Shown: positions 54,513 to 64,000 of the stretch, piece after piece
How positions within the stretch are numbered: position 1 is the first letter of the stretch
Layout of the letters: the number at the start of each line of letters is the position of its first letter
Made by a program: the position numbers and the translations under genes
Notes under the pieces: generated by a model
Told to the model about the DNA's origin: nothing
Database searches by the model: none
Seen by the model: the letters and a program-made list of their open reading frames with translations, nothing else
NCBI GenBank assembly: GCA_030602265.1
Contig: JAUWAB010000014.1
Coordinates: forward strand, 1-64,000
DNA: 64,000 bases
From: Prolixibacteraceae bacterium
GTDB taxonomy: Bacteria > Bacteroidota > Bacteroidia > Bacteroidales > Prolixibacteraceae
Direction: 5' to 3'

Positions 54513-55505
54513 ATGATATACCTTAACAGAGCTCTTATTATCATCATAACATTGTTTCTTTTTGGATGCACACATAATTCCGGGGAAAAAAAGGAAGAAA
54601 AGATTCAGCAGCTCCGGTTTAACGGGCAGGGCACATTCAGGATTGCCCAGTTTACCGACATCCACTGGGACCCATCTTCGGAAAACAATACGAAAAACCT
54701 GGAAACCATCCGGATGGTGCTTGCGGCTGAGCAGCCAGACCTGATTATACTGACCGGCGATATTGTAACTGCCGGCCCGGCAGCAAAAGGATGGGCCGAC
54801 CTGGCCAGGCCGCTGTCCGAATCGGGAATTCCATGGACCGTAACCCTGGGTAACCACGACGACGAAGCCGACATGAGCCGGGAGCAGATCTTTGATTTGC
54901 TGACCGGTTTACCCGGGTTTGCAGGCACTAAAGGACCGGACATTTCCGGTACCGGAAACTATGTGCTTCAGGTGCTTCATCATACCTCCGAACAACCCGC
55001 TGCCCTGATCTGGTGTTTCGATTCCCACGGATACCCATCGCAGAAGGAGCATGGCGATTATGATTGGATAAAGCATGACCAGATCCAGTGGTACAGAAAC
55101 TTAAGTGCAGAATATACCGCAAAAAACAATCAGCAGGCACTGCCTGCGCTGGCCTATTTTCATATACCGCTGCCTGAATACAAAGAGGTTGCCTTACAGG
55201 AAGATAAAACCGGCCGGTTTGAGGAGAAGGTTTGCTCGCCCGATATAAACAGCGGCCTGTTTGCCGCCTTTCTGGAAAGGGGCGATGTCATGGGTATGTT
55301 CGTCGGGCATGATCATGTAAACAACTATATCGGCAACCACCTGGGCATTGCCCTGGGCTACGGACAATATACAGGCATCGACACCTACGGAGAATTCCCG
55401 AAGGGGGCGAGGATTGTTGAACTCAGGGAAGGATCAAGGGCATTTACGACCTGGATAAGGACCGGGGAAGGGAAGATGGATTTGTATAATTTCAATGCAC
55501 TGTGA
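54513..55505 (+). CDS. Calcineurin-like metallophosphoesterase lipoprotein
   Basis: The 330-residue protein has the leader ALIIIITLFLFGC (lipobox LFGC). The metallophosphoesterase blocks are in order: FTDIHWDP (D-x-H), LTGDIVTAG (GD), LGNHDDEAD (GNHD), YFHIPLPEY (H) and VGHDHVNNY (GHxH). All metal ligands are present. It resembles the Dcr2/purple-acid-phosphatase-like branch of phosphoesterases. The lipid anchor puts it in the periplasm or at the outer membrane. The substrate is not evident; the neighbours are the LexA-like repressor and an ECF sigma set, neither with a clear link. Confidence 0.88.
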   Translation: MIYLNRALIIIITLFLFGCTHNSGEKKEEKIQQLRFNGQGTFRIAQFTDIHWDPSSENNTKNLETIRMVLAAEQPDLIILTGDIVTAGPAAKGWADLARPLSESGIPWTVTLGNHDDEADMSREQIFDLLTGLPGFAGTKGPDISGTGNYVLQVLHHTSEQPAALIWCFDSHGYPSQKEHGDYDWIKHDQIQWYRNLSAEYTAKNNQQALPALAYFHIPLPEYKEVALQEDKTGRFEEKVCSPDINSGLFAAFLERGDVMGMFVGHDHVNNYIGNHLGIALGYGQYTGIDTYGEFPKGARIVELREGSRAFTTWIRTGEGKMDLYNFNAL

Positions 55506-55736
55506 ATTCGAACAAGCGGTTGGCATTAGTCAAAAGGTGAACGGATAATCCCCCTTCCCGATGCAGGCGGGCATTTCGGTTGGTGTTTCTGCAATCATGG
55601 CAATTATATGATGTGGAACCCGACCAATCCTGGTTTTCAGCAAGAATGACTCAGTCGTTGATTGCCTGAAGAACATGCGAATTAAGGGAAATTCAAATCA
55701 TTTGACTTATATTCGTAGAAATATTTTCTGGCTAAC

Positions 55737-56336
55737 ATGAACCAACTGCAATCAGGAATAATCCGACTAATTAAGGAGGGGGATGAAAAAGCATTCGAGA
55801 TTATTTTTCGTACCTACTACAGCAGACTGGTGAGATTTGCCAATGAATATGTAAAAGACAGTGAAATTTCAAGAAACCTGGTGCAAAATGCCTTTATGAA
55901 ACTTTGGGAAAACAGAACTGGCCTGAAAGAAACCGATGCCATTAATGGTTATTTATATACCCTTACCAAAAATGAATCGATATCCTATTTACGCCATCTC
56001 AAGGTAAGTCAGAAATTTGCCGGTAAAATTCAGGCTGAATTTGATAATCTGATGCTTAATCTGGATGCCCTCAGTGATCTCGATTTCAATACATTTGATA
56101 TGACCAGACTGGAACTGGCCATTTCAAAGATTCTGGAAGAACTCCCGGAAAGATGTCGTGAGGTCTTCATCCTCAGCCGTATTGAACAATTGAAAAATAA
56201 GGAAATTGCAGAAAAGCTTCAGATTTCCAATAAAGCAGTAGAATCAAATATTACGAGAGCGTTGAAAATTTTCAGGGATCAACTAAAGGATTATCTGCCT
56301 GCCGGCTTCTTAGTGATATTCCAAAATGCTTTTTAG
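55737..56336 (+). CDS. ECF RNA polymerase sigma factor
   Basis: The 199-residue protein has sigma region 2 (EKAFEIIFRTYYSRLVRFANEY; NLVQNAFMKLWENR) and region 4 (LEELPERCREVFILSRIEQL; KNKEIAEKLQISNKAVESNI). It is typical of the FecR-linked ECF sigmas of Bacteroidota. It precedes FecR (gap 84 bp), SusC and SusD. A possible -33/-7 pair (TTTG at 55701, TATTTTCT at 55722, spacing 17) would give almost no 5' leader. The sigma factor should transcribe the SusCD genes when its FecR partner is signalled through the SusC STN domain. Here that SusC is interrupted. Confidence 0.92.
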   Translation: MNQLQSGIIRLIKEGDEKAFEIIFRTYYSRLVRFANEYVKDSEISRNLVQNAFMKLWENRTGLKETDAINGYLYTLTKNESISYLRHLKVSQKFAGKIQAEFDNLMLNLDALSDLDFNTFDMTRLELAISKILEELPERCREVFILSRIEQLKNKEIAEKLQISNKAVESNITRALKIFRDQLKDYLPAGFLVIFQNAF

Positions 56337-56389
56337 AAGAACTTTCCTCCCTAAAAAATAATTTCCCGTTTTTTTTTATTCGATATGTA

Positions 56390-56418
56390 GGGTAAAATAC
56401 TATTTAAGCGTATTACCC
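56390..56418. promoter_or_regulatory. Inverted repeat over the FecR start region
   Basis: GGGTAA (56390-56395) and TTACCC (56413-56418) pair exactly, extended by ATAC/GTAT with a one-base bulge. The element ends 2 bp before the ATG at 56421. It could form an RNA hairpin that hides the FecR start, or be a protein site. Confidence 0.45.
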
Positions 56419-56420
56419 AC

Positions 56421-57410
56421 ATGGAACAAGAAAAACTGATCAATTACATAACGGGTAATCTGGACAGCGAAGAGGCTGAAGTAGTAAGAAACTGGATAAA
56501 AAGCAGTGAAGATACCAGAAAAGAGTTCTATTTATTAAAGAACATCTACTCACTTACAGCAGGCAACGCTGATATTCCGGAACTTGATGCCGACTATAAG
56601 TATGTAAAACGAAAGATCTCACCGAATAAAAATTCAACCCTGATATATCTCCTGAAAAATAGTCTGAAATATGCGGCTGTGGTTGCCATAACATTACTGG
56701 CTGTATATTTCAGCGACAAAATAACAACACAAAAACCCGGGGAAGACAGTGCAGCTCAATTTCATCAGATTACAGTACCATTGGGTCAGATTTCAGAATT
56801 TGAATTTGCGGATGGCACGCGGGTATGGTTAAATTCCGGAACAAAACTTCGTTTTCCTGAAATAACAGGCAATACCCGTGAAATCCATCTTGAAGGAGAA
56901 GCCTATTTCGATGTGGCGAAGAATGAAGGGATGCCGTTCATAGTGCATGCCGGATCCCACCAGGCAAGGGTTTTTGGAACCTCCTTCAATGTTCGCACAT
57001 ACGACGACCTTGAAGTTACCCTTATTGAAGGTTCGTTAGGACTCACCTCTCCCTTTCAAAAGGAGATGGACATGTTGAATCCGGGAGAACAGTTCCGTAT
57101 TTCATCAACCGGCACCAATAAAATCATACAGAAGGTTGAGACACATCCATATGAAGCCTGGAAAGAGGGAAAATTGATTTTCAGGAATAAATCACTTGGG
57201 GAAATAGCTGTAGATCTGGAGAGGTGGTACAATGTAAAGATCAGTTTCAACGATCCCAAAATAAAAGACTACCGGTTCAGCGGTACCATACTGAAATATA
57301 AACCAATTGATCAGATACTCGAGGCCATTAAACTGACTTCACCCATCCGGTATACTCTTCAGGTACATCCGGAGAGGAGCAGTGAGATTGTGCTTTACGC
57401 GAAGCAATAA
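56421..57410 (+). CDS. FecR-family anti-sigma factor
   Basis: The 329-residue protein has a cytosolic N-terminus (LINYITGNLDSEEAEVVRNW), one membrane helix (SLKYAAVVAITLLAVYF, about residues 81-97), a FecR domain (VPLGQISEFEFADGTRVWLN; GTSFNVRTYDDLEVTLIEGS) and a DUF4974-type C-terminus (NKSLGEIAVDLERWYNVKIS). It should regulate the ECF sigma factor coded 84 bp upstream. Both genes precede the SusC/SusD pair of PUL 3. A hairpin pair (57416-57466) separates it from SusC. Confidence 0.93.
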   Translation: MEQEKLINYITGNLDSEEAEVVRNWIKSSEDTRKEFYLLKNIYSLTAGNADIPELDADYKYVKRKISPNKNSTLIYLLKNSLKYAAVVAITLLAVYFSDKITTQKPGEDSAAQFHQITVPLGQISEFEFADGTRVWLNSGTKLRFPEITGNTREIHLEGEAYFDVAKNEGMPFIVHAGSHQARVFGTSFNVRTYDDLEVTLIEGSLGLTSPFQKEMDMLNPGEQFRISSTGTNKIIQKVETHPYEAWKEGKLIFRNKSLGEIAVDLERWYNVKISFNDPKIKDYRFSGTILKYKPIDQILEAIKLTSPIRYTLQVHPERSSEIVLYAKQ

Positions 57411-57415
57411 AAAAA

Positions 57416-57466
57416 AGCCTTAAAATGCTGGCACATCTTAAGGCTGTAAAATAAAACAACTCCACC
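57416..57466 (+). promoter_or_regulatory. Hairpin pair in the FecR-SusC leader (PUL 3)
   Basis: AGCCTTAAAATG (57416-57427) pairs with CATCTTAAGGCT (57434-57445) except for one A/C mismatch. A second short stem, CCCC with GGGG, follows before the SusC ATG at 57511. No T-run follows the first stem, so it is not a classical terminator. A double hairpin occurs at the same place in PUL 2 (36492-36549). Confidence 0.45.
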
Positions 57467-57510
57467 CCCTCCGGGGAGAAATATGTCTAATTGTTAAACT
57501 GTTCAAATCT

Positions 57511-60500
57511 ATGAAAAAAAAATGGAAAAAACCGGCCTTTGGCGAAGGTCTGAAAAAAATGCTACTGATTATGAGACTAATTGCTGTTTTTTTATTTGCC
57601 GGATTCATGGCTCTTGGATCAACAACCTACTCACAGAGCACCCGGTTGAATTTCAGGCTGGAGAAAGCCACCTTGCAAGAAGTTTTCTCTAAGGTTGAAG
57701 AGATCAGCGAATTCTATTTCTTCTACAAAAATGATGAAGTAGACCTAACCAAAACCGTTTCTCTTGATATTCAAAACCAGACCATCGATAAGATTCTGGA
57801 TAATGTACTAAGGGAAACCGGCCTGAGTTACAAAATTGTTGACCGTTATATTGTGGTTTCCAAAAACCCTATTAGCGAAAATGCACTTAACTCCTGGGTT
57901 CAACAGCAGGTAACCGTTGCGGGGATTGTGAGGAACCAGAAGGGAGAACCCATTCCGGGAGCCACCGTAGTGATAAAGGGAACCCTAACCGGAACGGTTA
58001 CTGACCTGAACGGCAGATTTTCGATTGTACTGCCACAGAATGCACAAGCATTGGTTTTCTCCTTTGTTGGTATGCGCACCCAGGAAATTCCGATAGACGG
58101 AAGAACGACCTTTGAAGTGACAATGGCCGAAGAGTTGCGGGGAATAGACGAAGTGGTGGTAATTGGTTACGGTACGCGTCAGAAGAAAGACTTGACCGGT
58201 GCTGTATCACAAATCAGTTCAGAGGACATAGCCATGCAGAATACCCTTTCCCCCCAGATGGCCATGCAAGGCAAAATGGCAGGGGTATTTGTCAGTAATC
58301 CGGGGAGTAACCCCAATGCACGGCCGACGATTCGGATCAGAGGCGTGGGGACACTTGGATTCAACGATCCCCTGTATGTGATTGACGGCATCCCGCTGAC
58401 CGAAGGAGGTGCTTCTTCATCTGCAACTCGCGATCAGGACCTTCGTGGCCCGATAAATGTGTTCAACCTGATCAATCCGAATGATATTGAATCTATTTCG
58501 GTACTGAAGGATGCCTCTGCAACAGCCATTTATGGGGTGAGGGCATCAAATGGGGTTATCCTGATTACCACTAAGCGTGGGAAAGAGGGTAAAGCCCGTA
58601 TTGAAATGTCGGCTAATTATGGAGTACAGAACAACTGGAAACGCTATGATGTAGCATCCATGCAGGAATATGTTGACTGGAGCATGGAAGCTAAAAATGC
58701 CAATCCGGCATATGTTACCGATCAATATTACTCGCTGTTTGTTTCTTCTTCACCCAATTACCTGGGTAACAGCCCTGATTACCGAAACGACTGGCTGAAA
58801 GCTGCTCTGGTAGAAAATGCCCCTGTTCAGGATTACAACATTTCAGTTTAAGGAGGTAATCAGACTTCCACCTATGCCGCAGGTGCAGGATACGCAAACC
58901 AACAAAATGCATTTTACTCCAGCGAATTCGACAGATACTCCCTATTCTTTAATTCCGATCATCAGCTTACCAAATGGCTTAAGATCGGGGAATCGTTCAG
59001 GTTTATTTATTCTAAAACACAGGAAGAACCAGGAAGCGGACTGGGTACTGTGTTAGGACCACCCTGGCAACCGGTGTATGACGCCAACGGATTAGGTGGT
59101 TTTGCTGCACCGGGACGAATGATCGACAACGTGTTCCGCTCTTATGGATATGGTGCAGCTACCCGCTCAAATTTCCTTGGGCAGGCTGAATTTCAGGATA
59201 ACAAAAGAGATCTCCTGAGAAACCTTGGAACTGTATATGCCGAACTATCCCCTATGAAAGGTTTAAGATTTAAAGGGACATTCAGTTTCGACTATTTTGC
59301 GAATTACCAGGACAGGTATCAGCAAATCGAACGTGGAATCTTTGAAGTTGCCAGAGGTACTGCTTATCCGATAACCACAGGAAATGACTACAGGAGAAGA
59401 ATCAATGACAATGTAAATATTATTAAAGAATTCCTAATCGGATATAACAACTCATTTGGCAAGCATAATATTGACCTGATATTGAACGCAATGGACCAGC
59501 GTGTAAAATGGAACAATACGCAAATGAGCATCGACAGTTCGTCGCCCATCACATCATGGGAACAAAGACGAATTGAGGAGGGTTGGCCCAATACCTCAAA
59601 AGGCTTACTTTACGAAAGAAACCAGTCCGGACTTCAAGGTTATATGGGAAGGTTAAGCTACAATTTTGACAGCAAGTATTACCTTGATGCCACGGTGAGG
59701 CGAGATGGCTCATCCAAGTTCGGACCAGGTTACAAATGGGGCACATTTCCTTCAGTAGCGGCCGCCTGGAGAATATCGTCAGAAAAATTCATGGAATCAT
59801 TATCCTGGATGACTGACCTGAAAATCAGGGCCGGATGGGGAAAGACAGGAAACCAGGAAACACGCGACTACGCTTTCCTTTCGCTGGTTAACATGAATCC
59901 AAAAGCATCATTTGGCACAGGATCCACCCCTGGAAACGGTATTATTTATTCGGCATCAGCCTTAGGTGATTTTCCAATCGAGGATATGAGCTGGGAAACC
60001 GTTACCACCCTGAACTTCGGTTTCGATGCAGTTTTATTTGACAATAAGATGACCTTAACAGCTGAATATTATGATCGTTTGACAGAAGGTATCCTGCAAT
60101 CCATTTCCATTCCGAAGGTTATCGGGGCATTGACAAGCCCGGTTCTGAACCTGGCTGAGGTAGAGAACAGTGGCTTTGAATTTCAGGCTTCATATACCGA
60201 TAAAGCTGGAAAACTGGGTTACTCAGCCTCTTTGAACCTGACTACCGTGAATAACTCAGTAAAAAGCCTATATGGCGGACAGCCGGTGACCAGTGGTAAC
60301 CTGAGAATCGAACAGGGTTACTCTATGAATTACATTTATGGCTACAAAACAGCCGGGATTTTCCAGACAGCAGAAGAGGTAGCTGCCTGGAAAGCTAAAA
60401 CTGCCGATGCAGGAAGGGATGCACAAAAATCGCCCGGCGACATCATCTTTGTGGATATTCACGGTGCTCCGAAGGCAACCGACCCAAAAGGGACCTATGT

Positions 60501-61011
60501 CCACAAGGAACCAGACGGAAAGATTGATGCCTATGATCAGACCTACCTGGGAAAAACCATCCCCGGATACTATTACGGCCTGAATTTTAACTTCGATTAC
60601 AGCAACTGGGACCTGAACCTTAATTTCAGGGGAGTAGGTGATGTTCAAAGGATCAATACCGACGGGAAACAAAGCATCAGCGGATTCGGACAAAATTTCC
60701 TGACCGCTTACAAGGACAGATGGACCTCTGCAAATCCGTCGAATAGCATACCCCGCGCCGTGCAAAACGATCCTTCGGGCAACAACCGGGTTGCCGACCG
60801 TCATGTTGAAGATGCAGGATTTCTGAGGTTTCAGAATTTACAGATTGGCTATAATTTTAGTGGGTCATTTGTCAAAAAACTCGGATTAAACAATCTCCGT
60901 TGTTTTGTTGCAGGGACCAATCTCTTTGTAATTACACCTTACACAGACCTTGATCCGGAAGACATTACAACCCCTACTACTTTCAGTATTGGCGCTAATC
61001 TTAGTTTTTAA
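57511..61011 (+). pseudogene. SusC/RagA TonB-dependent transporter with an in-frame stop codon (PUL 3)
   Basis: Both halves lie in one frame. The N-terminal half (446 residues) has a signal peptide, an STN domain (FRLEKATLQEVFSKVEEISE), a carboxypeptidase-like domain (GIVRNQKGEPIPGATVVIKG) and the plug up to QDYNISV. TAA at 58849-58851 then interrupts. The same frame continues with GGNQTSTYAAGAGY and the whole barrel to SIGANLSF, with no other stop. The other SusC proteins here read NLSASGGN and QISIQQGGQ at this place; a single C-to-A change of a Ser codon (TCA) explains the TAA. It may be a true nonsense mutation, a sequencing error or an unusual readthrough. Its STN, FecR and sigma partners look intact. 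Confidence 0.85.
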
Positions 61012-61031
61012 CCCATAAATGATAAAAGAAA

Positions 61032-62582
61032 ATGAAAAAAATAAAATTATCATTAAGCATTATATTGGTTTTATTTCTCGGCATGTTTTCGTGCGACGAA
61101 GCGACCATTGAACTCTTACCTATAGGTAACACTGAAGGTACCTATTTCCAGAATGAAACGCAAATGGAAGAGACCATTATGGGTGTATATCAGAAACTGG
61201 CATTCTTTTATGCTTTCAGGGGAGGCCAAAACAATAATTGTGCACCCATTTGGCACCTGCCCAGCGATGATTTGACCACTTCTTCCAATTTTGCACATGA
61301 AACCTTTTCAGGTCTCAATGGAGGCAATGGTCAGTTAAGCCTTTTCTATGACTTCGCCTACCAACTTATTGCCAGAGCCAACATCATGCTTCAGAAGATT
61401 GAAGAAAATGGCTCTTTTGCATACAGTAAACAACCTGCGTTAAAAGACCAACATAAAGGTGAGGCATTATTCTTAAGGGCATATATGTATTTCAAACTTT
61501 GGAATGTTTTTGGCACAGCTCCCCTTGTTACAAGCAGGATAACCAAATTAGAAGATGCCTATCCACCCAACTCAAAGGGTACTGAACTGCTCGACCAGGC
61601 AATAAAAGACCTGACTGATGCCATATCTTTACTGCCGGAGAGCTGGCCTGCCGCTCACAAAGGGAGGGTAACCAAAAATTCTGCTCGTGGATTAAGAGGA
61701 AAGATTTATGTCTTCAGAGGCATGATCAATAAAACCAATACAGATTATTCAGCAGCAATTGCTGATTTCAATTCTCTGGTTGGATTAAGTCTTGTGCCCA
61801 ATTACAATAACAATTTCAACGTAAACTTTGAAAATAATGCCGAGTCGTTGTTTGAATATCAAGCCAATACATCACCTGGGGATGTGAATCCTTTTGTTGG
61901 AGGAGCCGGAGGCAATGACGGTTTTGCAGTTATCGGAGAAATTGGTGCCTATTGGGGAATGTTCAGCCAGAGGCCAACCTGGATCGGAAATGCATATTTT
62001 ACGGCAACTTCCTCAATCAGGAATGCATATGAACCAGGTGACCCGCGTGTACAATACATTCTGAAACCTGAATCTGCAGGCCTTATTAATGTCATCAAAT
62101 ACACCCGGAATACCGCGTATGCAACCGGAGGAAACGGACAGTCCAATGAAGTGAGTGTAAACAATCCGCGTATCCTTCGATATGCCGACATTTTATTGCT
62201 CAAGGCCGAGGCAATCGTTCGCTCGGGCGGCAACCTGAAAGATGCTATTGACCTGGTTAATCAGGTCAGGGAAAGAGCGCGGAAATCAGTTGAATCAGGC
62301 GAACCTTCACTGGTTCCGGCAAACAGGGATGTTAACGAAACCAATGCAGCTAATGTTCTGAACTGGATATTTCAGGAACGCCGCCTGGAGCTCGCCTTCG
62401 AAGAAGGTCATCGTTGGTGGGATTTACGCCGTCGCCATATTGCCGGTGAAATTGACCTTAAACAGCTTGATTTCCAATCCCGGTTGCCGGATTTTAAATT
62501 TGAGGACAAGCATGTTTATTTTCCGCTGCCTGAAAAAGAAGTGGTTGAAAATCCAAATATGAATCAAAATCCCGGATATTAA
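61032..62582 (+). CDS. SusD/RagB-family lipoprotein (PUL 3)
   Basis: The 516-residue protein has the leader MKKIKLSLSIILVLFLGMFSC (C21). It shows ELLPIGNTEGTYFQNETQME, TPR-like LFLRAYMYFKLWNVFGTAPL, LRYADILLLKAEAIVRSGG, FQERRLELAFEEGHRWWDLR and the C-terminal NPNMNQNPGY. It begins 20 bp after the SusC gene and would be its surface partner. If the SusC codes no working transporter, this lipoprotein may have no partner. A terminator (62619-62660) follows. Confidence 0.95.
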   Translation: MKKIKLSLSIILVLFLGMFSCDEATIELLPIGNTEGTYFQNETQMEETIMGVYQKLAFFYAFRGGQNNNCAPIWHLPSDDLTTSSNFAHETFSGLNGGNGQLSLFYDFAYQLIARANIMLQKIEENGSFAYSKQPALKDQHKGEALFLRAYMYFKLWNVFGTAPLVTSRITKLEDAYPPNSKGTELLDQAIKDLTDAISLLPESWPAAHKGRVTKNSARGLRGKIYVFRGMINKTNTDYSAAIADFNSLVGLSLVPNYNNNFNVNFENNAESLFEYQANTSPGDVNPFVGGAGGNDGFAVIGEIGAYWGMFSQRPTWIGNAYFTATSSIRNAYEPGDPRVQYILKPESAGLINVIKYTRNTAYATGGNGQSNEVSVNNPRILRYADILLLKAEAIVRSGGNLKDAIDLVNQVRERARKSVESGEPSLVPANRDVNETNAANVLNWIFQERRLELAFEEGHRWWDLRRRHIAGEIDLKQLDFQSRLPDFKFEDKHVYFPLPEKEVVENPNMNQNPGY

Positions 62583-62618
62583 CCTTTTTTGTTTTGCATA
62601 GATAAGATTTGTGAATGA

Positions 62619-62660
62619 GGAAGGGTGATAGCAACGACCTGTGCTATCCCCTTCTTTTTT
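62619..62660 (+). terminator. Terminator after PUL 3 SusD
   Basis: GGAAGGGTGATAGCA (62619-62633) pairs with TGCTATCCCCTTC (62642-62654), then six Ts follow. It lies about 36 bp after the SusD stop. The stretch from 62661 to 62805 shows nothing recognisable. Confidence 0.8.
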
Positions 62661-62805
62661 CCCAAATACAGGAAAAGGCCATCAACACAAGGTAAATGTT
62701 CCTTAAAATATTATGATTATTGAGAAACTTTTTCCACGATCTTATGACCGGAAAAGCCTAATACAATTTATTGCGATTTTTTATGGATATCCTTGATTCA
62801 AATTT

Positions 62806-62988
62806 ATGAAAACACTGCCGCAACCCTGGATCGCTTTCAAAATCCTGGCGGCAGGGACTTTACGGCCTGAAGAGGCTTTCCGGTATGCCTTTCAGAATGG
62901 AGCCGATTTTATCTGTGTAGGCATGTACGATTTTCAGATTGCAGAAACACAATCCGTTATGAATAAATTTACCAGGTTGCTCCACTAA
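62806..62988 (+). pseudogene. 60-codon fragment resembling the end of a TIM-barrel-type protein
   Basis: The frame encodes PWIAFKILAAGTLRPEEAFR and AFQNGADFICVGMYDFQIAE. Such a string (hydrophobic strand, 'LAAG', then 'GADFICVGM-DFQ') is typical of the C-terminal end of a TIM-barrel-like protein I recall from planctomycete and Bacteroidota genomes, but I cannot name the family. The rest of the gene is missing upstream, where the terminator region begins. It looks like a relic rather than a working small protein. Confidence 0.4.
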
Positions 62989-63102
62989 GAAGTGGCTCAA
63001 CAAGGGTTCTCATCATGGCCGTCTGGCTATAAACATGCAATCCGGGATTGAACGCGCAACGGTAATGACCTGACAATAAACATTTATGATATAATATATC
63101 AA

Positions 63103-63508
63103 ATGAAACGAATTATTATTATCCTCTTTTTCCTATTCCCGGTTTATCCGGATTACGGACAAACCAGTTTCGGGGAAGAATCAGGAGTATATGGCGTATT
63201 GCTGAACGACCTGAAGCATAACCTGTATGAAAATTCACAGATCAAAACGGTTACTCTTGATGGCGAAAAAAGAGGCGGTACCCGACGCATGGGGCCAGGC
63301 AGCTTTTGTGAGCGCACTGGTTGAAGGGCTTGCAGGCATCGTAGATAAAGATATACTTTTCAGAAAAGTGGAAATTTCGCAAAAAAACGCCTCAGCCACC
63401 ATAAACGGGAAGAACGTTCCGGTATCCCGCGAGCAGATTAACCAGTCGAATTATGTAGTTTTACAGGGCAAAGGAAACAAGAACGACATCAGTATAAAAT
63501 TTAAATAA
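63103..63508 (+). pseudogene. Frameshifted small secreted protein resembling a glycosidase C-terminus
   Basis: The first frame (63103) has a signal peptide (MKRIIIILFFLFPVYPDYGQ) and reads to LDGEK. The second frame then takes over with EAVPDAWGQAAFVSALVEG and runs to a TAA at 63506-63508. The change falls at an A6 run (63266-63271); one extra A would explain it. Joined, the protein has about 135 residues. The motif PDAWGQAAFVSALVEGLAG resembles the C-terminal part of a six-hairpin glycosidase, though I cannot name the family. Either the gene is a decayed deletion product or the A-run is a sequencing error. Confidence 0.5.
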
Positions 63509-63511
63509 GAA

Positions 63512-64000
63512 ATGATGAAATTTTTAAAGAACAAACTCCTTGGATTAATCACTTTAAGTCTGCTGGTATTCAGCCTGAACGCTCAGGACCCAACCCGCTT
63601 CAACGCTGAGATTGAAAACCTGGTCAATAAAGAATTTATCCTTGAACCCGGAAGAGAACTTCTTCTTTTTACCGGAAGTTCAAGTGTCAGAATGTGGAAT
63701 GACATACAGGATTATTTTCCTGGGTACAATGTAATCAACAACGGTTTCGGAGGGTCTCACTTCAGCGACCTGATCTACTTTTACAACAAACTGATCATAC
63801 CACATCAGCCTGATTATCTGTTTATTTACGAAGGAGACAACGATATTGCCTCCGGAAAAAAACCCGGGGAAATTATCAAAGAGGCGAAATTCCTGCTTGA
63901 AAAAATCCGTAGGGATCTGCCGGCCACCAACGTGGTACTGATTACTCCAAAACCGAGTATTGCCCGATGGGACATGCGGAAAAACTACGAAAAGCTGAAC
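63512..64000 (+). CDS. SGNH/GDSL-family hydrolase (N-terminal part, window ends)
   Basis: The first 163 codons are visible from ATGATG at 63512. A signal peptide (KLLGLITLSLLVFSLNAQ) precedes a SGNH-type fold: block I ELLLFTGSSSVRMWNDI (GSSS in place of the usual GDS), NVINNGFGGSHFSDL (Gly block), YLFIYEGDNDIASGK (block III Asn). The catalytic Asp/His block lies beyond the end. Secreted enzymes of this type remove acyl groups, often acetyl esters, from carbohydrates. It is close (4 bp) to the upstream frameshifted gene and probably shared its transcript. Confidence 0.8.
   Translation, partial: MMKFLKNKLLGLITLSLLVFSLNAQDPTRFNAEIENLVNKEFILEPGRELLLFTGSSSVRMWNDIQDYFPGYNVINNGFGGSHFSDLIYFYNKLIIPHQPDYLFIYEGDNDIASGKKPGEIIKEAKFLLEKIRRDLPATNVVLITPKPSIARWDMRKNYEKLN

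Noticed and set aside
58850-58857. AAGGAGGT, a perfect Shine-Dalgarno-like string right after the SusC stop codon, as if a second gene started there
   Set aside because: No in-frame start lies 5-10 nt downstream; the nearest ATG is in another frame. The string encodes the conserved GGN residues of the SusC barrel.

Overview
The window reads as chromosomal DNA of a polysaccharide-degrading Bacteroidota, probably a Bacteroidales/Marinilabiliales-type organism. The signs are three SusC/SusD pairs, two hybrid two-component systems (HTCS), ECF sigma/FecR regulation, a type IX secretion tail, many SPII lipoproteins, TAnnTTTG-type -7 boxes and almost no Shine-Dalgarno sequences. No rRNA, tRNA, CRISPR, transposase or phage gene was recognised.

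Layout. (1) 1-21.7 kb is a polysaccharide utilisation locus (PUL) for a uronic-acid polysaccharide. On the minus strand, from a divergent promoter near 14.95 kb, run GH88, SusC, SusD and two small surface lipoproteins. A terminator-like hairpin (7113-7151) and a second promoter (7031-7038) follow, then a jelly-roll lyase candidate, a PL8 lyase, a heparinase II/III-type lyase, a second GH88 and a BNR-4 protein cut by the window edge. On the plus strand are the HTCS regulator and a GH2 exo-glycosidase. A near-perfect tandem 19-bp direct repeat (15005-15042) lies between the divergent units and is the best candidate for the HTCS operator. (2) 21.7-35.2 kb holds an aminotransferase relic, a giant secreted CotH-kinase protein, a PA2928-like lipoprotein, an exported 1-Cys peroxiredoxin, a second HTCS and a PLP-dependent Cys/Met-metabolism enzyme. 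(3) 35.3-48.6 kb holds an orphan FecR, SusC/SusD, GH92, a Tat-exported Gfo/Idh/MocA oxidoreductase and a DUF1080 3-keto-glycoside hydrolase. A repeat island follows (20 heptamers plus hairpins), then a DegT aminotransferase with a twin-arginine leader. (4) 48.6-55.5 kb holds a DUF4143 ATPase with repeats upstream, an exported aldo/keto reductase, a radical-SAM DNA-repair pair divergent from a LexA-like repressor, and a lipoprotein phosphoesterase. (5) 55.7-64 kb holds an ECF sigma/FecR/SusC/SusD unit whose SusC has one in-frame nonsense codon, then two gene relics and an SGNH hydrolase cut by the window end.

How it fits together. In the first PUL, SusC/D and the lipoproteins would capture and import oligosaccharides. 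The lyases cut uronic-acid chains by beta-elimination, the GH88 enzymes remove the resulting unsaturated uronate, GH2 trims the remainder, and the HTCS senses the product. There is no sulfatase in the window, so the substrate (non-sulfated glycosaminoglycan, glucuronan-like, ulvan-like or xanthan-like) cannot be settled here. In the middle region, GH92, Gfo/Idh/MocA, DUF1080 and perhaps the exported DegT enzyme suggest periplasmic handling of mannosides and 3-keto-sugars.
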